Below are positions 6,193 through 8,568 of a DNA stretch of 8,568 nt, one piece after another. This DNA comes from Micrococcaceae bacterium UBA6021. GTDB lineage: Bacteria; Actinomycetota; Actinomycetes; Actinomycetales; Micrococcaceae. Below the pieces are notes generated by a model. That model searched no databases and was not told the origin of the DNA. It saw nothing but the letters and a program-made list of their open reading frames with translations. The stretch spans positions 2,577-11,144 of the forward strand of contig DIZT01000342.1 in assembly GCA_002427975.1 (NCBI GenBank), written 5' to 3'. Position numbers and translations under genes: made by a program. Every line of letters begins with the position of its first letter. Position 1 is the first letter of the stretch.

Positions 6193-6588
6193 ATGAGCCT
6201 TGCACCATTGCATGATCCGTCAGTTGCTCCCGTCCCAGCCGCGCCGAAGGCCCACGGCAGCGGCGAAGGCACAGCCAGCCTCGCCTTCAGCCTGATGGCC
6301 CTCGCCAGCATGTACTTCACCGCGCCGTTGAGCCTTATGGCGGCGCTGTTTACCCGACCGTCTCAGGGTTCTGGGAGGCTGGACTGGGTTGCCCCGTTGG
6401 TGCTTTGGAGTTACCCGGTGCTGTTTGGCCTGCTGGCAGTGACGCTCGGCATTGTTGCGCTCCGGGTATTTGTGCCCCGATCAAGCGGCTGGACGGCCGG
6501 CGTTGCTGCTTTGTGGGTATCGGCGGCAGAGGTTGCAATTGGCCTGGTGCTTGTGCTGAGACATGGGGACTTCATGATCCTTTTTTGA
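6193..6588 (+). CDS. Small integral membrane protein of unknown function
   Basis: This 131-aa protein is not recognised. A polar Pro/Ala-rich N-terminus of about 30 residues is followed by three hydrophobic stretches: about 31-52 (ending in APLSLMAALF), about 64-90 (PLVLWSYPVLFGLLAVTLGI) and about 98-122 (WTAGVAALWVSAAEVAIGLV), with a short tail HGDFMILF. The layout resembles the DUF4190-type small membrane proteins common in actinobacteria, but no diagnostic motif supports that name. The ATG at 6193 is well supported by GGGAGA (6179-6184) at 8-nt spacing, unlike most starts in this window. It is divergent from the CynX-like carrier and 62 bp upstream of the DUF1003 gene. The last sense codons form the T run TTTTTT just before TGA. 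Confidence 0.7.
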   Translation: MSLAPLHDPSVAPVPAAPKAHGSGEGTASLAFSLMALASMYFTAPLSLMAALFTRPSQGSGRLDWVAPLVLWSYPVLFGLLAVTLGIVALRVFVPRSSGWTAGVAALWVSAAEVAIGLVLVLRHGDFMILF

Positions 6589-6638
6589 ACCCGTGGCCAG
6601 GCTTTCAACGGGTGGCGCTGCGGGAAAGGCGAAGAGCC

Positions 6639-6644
6639 TACGCT
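6639..6644 (+). promoter_or_regulatory. Candidate -10 hexamer for a leaderless DUF1003 transcript
   Basis: TACGCT (TAnnnT) is followed by six bases and then ATG at 6651, so transcription would start at or next to the A of the ATG. There is no ribosome-binding site at useful spacing and no clear -35, both compatible with leaderless actinobacterial promoters. Confidence 0.35.
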
Positions 6645-6650
6645 TGGCGC

Positions 6651-7070
6651 ATGAGCGAACAGCAAAAAACCTGGCATGCCGCCCACAAGGAATCGCTGAG
6701 CAGGGGCGAACGGGCTGCCGATGTCATGCGCAACAGCATGGGCAGTTGGCGGTTCGTCGGGGGATTCATCGCGTTCATGCTGTTGTGGGCTGCTCTGAAC
6801 TCCTGGATTCTGGCTGCCCGGGCTTGGGACCCGTATCCGTACATCCTTCTGAACCTGTTCCTGTCCATGCTTGCCGGTCTCCAGGGGGCTATCCTGCTCA
6901 TCGCGGCCAAGCGGCAGGATGCCATCGCCGCGGCCATGGCGCAGCACGACTACGACACCAACGTAAAGGCCAAGGAGGAGATCGAGCGCCTCACGGCGAT
7001 CAACACGGAACAGCTGGAAATCCTGCGGGAACTGCAGTCTTTGGCGGCCAGCCAGGCCGCCCTGGGCTGA
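6651..7070 (+). CDS. DUF1003 family membrane protein
   Basis: This 139-aa protein matches the DUF1003 pattern: a basic N-terminus with RGERAADVMRNSMGSWRFV (18-36), one membrane segment of about 36-57 with the conserved W..N..I (LLWAALNSWIL), then DPYPYILLNLFLSMLAGLQG (60-79) leading a second membrane segment, and a charged tail with DYDTN (100-104), KAKEEIERL and a probable coiled coil to about residue 130. DUF1003 proteins are widespread in bacteria and have no established biochemical role, though some annotations link them to Mg/Co transporter contexts. The tail is Ala-rich and a little divergent. The ATG at 6651 has no Shine-Dalgarno at normal spacing; TACGCT ends 7 nt upstream, so a leaderless transcript is plausible. 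trmB starts 19 bp downstream. Confidence 0.85.
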   Translation: MSEQQKTWHAAHKESLSRGERAADVMRNSMGSWRFVGGFIAFMLLWAALNSWILAARAWDPYPYILLNLFLSMLAGLQGAILLIAAKRQDAIAAAMAQHDYDTNVKAKEEIERLTAINTEQLEILRELQSLAASQAALG

Positions 7071-7076
7071 TTCCTC

Positions 7077-7082
7077 TATTCT
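7077..7082 (+). promoter_or_regulatory. Candidate -10 hexamer for a leaderless trmB transcript
   Basis: TATTCT is followed by seven bases (GGAGGGG) and then ATG at 7090. The G-rich heptamer touches the start codon, too close to act as a normal Shine-Dalgarno, while TATTCT is at the right distance to start transcription at the ATG. An alternative is that trmB is cotranscribed with the DUF1003 gene and uses the tight GGAGG poorly. Confidence 0.35.
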
Positions 7083-7089
7083 GGAGGGG

Positions 7090-8013
7090 ATGAGCGAATC
7101 CCCAGAATCTCCCCAGCCTCCGCATATCCCGCGGCCGGTGACGCCCGGAACCCAGGCGTCATTCGGCACCTACGGCGGCAGGCCGGTGAGCTTCGTGCGC
7201 CGCGGCACCCGCCTGCAGGGGCGACGCCAGACGGCGTGGGAAGAGCACGCGGACCGGTGGGCGGTGGACGTGCCCCGGCACATTGCGAACACGTCGGTCC
7301 ACCCCGACTACACGTTCGACGCCGAGGCAGAGTTCGGCCGCAAGGCACCGCTGATTGTGGAAATCGGGTCCGGGCTGGGCGACGCCATCTGCCACGCCGC
7401 CGAGCAGAACCCGGATAGAGACTTCCTGGCGGTGGAGGTGTACACGCCCGGGCTGGCCAACACCATCATCAAGATCAACAGCCGCGGGCTCAGCAACGTC
7501 CGGGTGGTGGAGGCCAACGCGCCCGAGGTCCTCGCCACCATGCTGCCGGCAGGTTCAGTCAGCGAACTGTGGGTGTTCTTCCCCGACCCCTGGCACAAAT
7601 CACGGCACCACAAACGCCGCCTCATCCAGCCGGAGTTTGCCGAACTCGCAGCGCGGGCCCTCACCAGGGGCGGCCTGTGGCGGATCGCCACGGACTGGTC
7701 CAACTACGCCGTCCACGTCCGCGACGTCCTGACGGACTCCCCGGACTTCGAAAACCTCCACACCGGCGAGCGCCACGGACCGGAAAGCCCGCTCACCCAG
7801 GTGTGGCAATCCGGCGTCGAATCCCTGGTGGGCGGAGCGCCCGTCCGCGAGGGCAGGGCGCCGGTCAGCACCGAACAAACCGGCCCCAACGAGGGCGTGG
7901 ATGAAACGGGCGGCTGGGCCCCACGTTTTGAAGGCCGGATCCGCACGAGTTTCGAGGCCAAAGCACACGAGGCCGGCCGGCTGATCTTTGACCTCTGCTA
8001 CCGCCGGCGCTGA
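7090..8013 (+). CDS. trmB: tRNA (guanine-N7-)-methyltransferase TrmB
   Basis: TrmB transfers a methyl group from S-adenosylmethionine to N7 of G46 in the variable loop of tRNAs, a cytoplasmic modification that stabilises the tRNA fold. In the 307-aa protein motif I is VEIGSGLGDAI (90-100), followed by AVEVYTPGLANTI (114-126), the family signature VFFPDPWHKSRHHKRRLIQP (162-181) with the catalytic Asp in PDPW, ATDWSNYAVHV (200-210), and the closing RIRTSFEAKAHEAGRLIFDL (283-302) corresponding to the T-x-F-E-x-K/R-G signature. It is longer than E. coli TrmB (239 aa) because of an N-terminal extension of about 45 residues and a Pro/Gly/Glu-rich insertion at about 237-278. The ATG at 7090 abuts GGAGGGG. 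It is 19 bp downstream of the DUF1003 gene and convergent with the gene at 8051-8497. Confidence 0.95.
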   Translation: MSESPESPQPPHIPRPVTPGTQASFGTYGGRPVSFVRRGTRLQGRRQTAWEEHADRWAVDVPRHIANTSVHPDYTFDAEAEFGRKAPLIVEIGSGLGDAICHAAEQNPDRDFLAVEVYTPGLANTIIKINSRGLSNVRVVEANAPEVLATMLPAGSVSELWVFFPDPWHKSRHHKRRLIQPEFAELAARALTRGGLWRIATDWSNYAVHVRDVLTDSPDFENLHTGERHGPESPLTQVWQSGVESLVGGAPVREGRAPVSTEQTGPNEGVDETGGWAPRFEGRIRTSFEAKAHEAGRLIFDLCYRRR

Positions 8014-8050
8014 GCATCGAAAACTAGGGAGCGCGGTTCAAACGCCGCCG

Positions 8051-8497
8051 TCAGCTGACGCTGATCGAGGAAATGATCTCCTTGAGCATCCCCAGGCGCG
8101 GCTCGATCTCCGGGTTCGCATAGGGCCAGATCACCAGGACACCGATGAACCGGTTGTTTTCCCATACGCCCACCGTGGCGGCGATCCTTGCCTCGCCGGC
8201 GGAGTCCGTGTAACCCACCAACACGGCATACGAGGACTTGCCGGGAACGTTAAGTTCGCCTTCGGTCAGCAGGGTCCCGGCGCGTTCTTCGAGGTAGAAG
8301 CCAGACATCAGGTGCGCCCAGCCGTTGGCCTGCGGGGCATCCGTGACCGAGGTGTCATCCTTGATGACCGTCACGAGGACGTCTCCCAGCAGGCCATACT
8401 GCTCACTGTTTGGCCCCGCGGAGGAATCCTCCAGAACCTGGGTGTGCTCGGGAAAGTCTGCCGTAAACCCCAAGGGGGATTCGATGTGCACTGACAC
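8051..8497 (-). CDS. Conserved-type hypothetical protein, 148 aa
   Basis: No family is recognised with confidence. The protein has no signal peptide or membrane segment. It starts MSVHIESPLGFTADFPEHTQ and contains alternating hydrophobic stretches that look like beta strands: DVLVTVIKDD, SYAVLVGYTD, ARIAATVGVWENNRFIGVLV. It ends in an amphipathic helix LGMLKEIISSISVS. This layout resembles the PsbP/DcrB/LpqN-like fold, but without the lipoprotein signal those families usually carry, so the comparison is only structural intuition. The GTG start at 8497 has a strong AAGGAG (8508-8503) with 5-nt spacing; a second GTG two codons on (8491) is too far from it. Its stop is 37 bp from that of the convergent trmB, with no hairpin terminator seen between them. 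Direct repeats upstream may be regulatory. Confidence 0.7.
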   Translation of the reverse strand: MSVHIESPLGFTADFPEHTQVLEDSSAGPNSEQYGLLGDVLVTVIKDDTSVTDAPQANGWAHLMSGFYLEERAGTLLTEGELNVPGKSSYAVLVGYTDSAGEARIAATVGVWENNRFIGVLVIWPYANPEIEPRLGMLKEIISSISVS

Positions 8498-8506
8498 GGT
8501 TACTCC

Positions 8507-8530
8507 TTAGGGGTTAGTCCGGTTAGGGGT
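8507..8530. repeat. Pair of 8-bp direct repeats upstream of the 148-aa gene
   Basis: TTAGGGGT occurs at 8507-8514 and again at 8523-8530, offset by 16 bp, just upstream of the minus-strand GTG at 8497; the first copy overlaps the Shine-Dalgarno. It could be a regulator-binding pair or simple-sequence noise. The remaining bases to the window edge show no gene start. Confidence 0.3.
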
Positions 8531-8568
8531 AGGTCTGGCTGGATTCGATGCAGGCACGTCAGAGCCTC

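Noticed and set aside
8049..8060. 12-bp perfect palindrome CGTCAGCTGACG at the stop of the 148-aa gene
   Set aside because: Short, mostly coding, no loop or T tract; expected occasionally by chance.

Overview
The window is high-GC DNA with no rRNA, tRNA, phage or insertion-sequence genes. Protein style, GTG starts, codon use and many promoters lacking a ribosome-binding site point to an actinobacterium, most likely of the Arthrobacter/Pseudarthrobacter group (Micrococcaceae). That placement is inferred from how familiar the proteins look; no search was run.

Layout from left to right. (1) A large DEAD-box RNA helicase on the minus strand (37-1986) has a complete helicase core and a roughly 250-residue Gly/Arg/Ala/Asn-rich tail. 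(2) A 390-bp divergent intergenic region (1987-2376) holds a candidate attenuator for the helicase: an 18-codon leader ORF with a good ribosome-binding site, an intrinsic terminator whose loop contains the leader ORF's stop codon, a competing 7-bp antiterminator pairing, and a near-perfect 25-bp inverted repeat upstream. (3) A class I SAM-dependent methyltransferase lies on the plus strand (2377-3102). (4) Two MFS transporters lie on the minus strand: a 14-TM DHA2-like drug exporter (3170-4579) and, upstream of it, a CynX/NimT-like carrier (4693-6012). (5) A small membrane protein (6193-6588), a DUF1003 membrane protein (6651-7070) and the tRNA m7G46 methyltransferase TrmB (7090-8013) lie on the plus strand. 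(6) A 148-aa protein of unknown function lies on the minus strand (8051-8497), convergent with trmB.

The genes are mostly ordinary chromosomal ones. Translation and RNA functions (helicase, TrmB) are interspersed with transport and small membrane proteins, and no single pathway links them. The unusual content is between the genes. Two copies of an exactly 63-bp palindromic element, with conserved arms (GAGTTTTTGTCCAGATAAT) and divergent loops, sit at gene 3' ends on either side of the drug exporter. An unrelated long inverted repeat built on CAGTTAACGTCG lies in the helicase/methyltransferase divergent region. Several genes also have a (T/C)AnnnT hexamer 6-7 nt before ATG and no usable Shine-Dalgarno, which suggests leaderless transcripts.

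The best candidates for something not yet described are the helicase leader and the 63-bp 3'-end palindrome family. Both rest on sequence complementarity read by eye, without folding calculations or genome searches.
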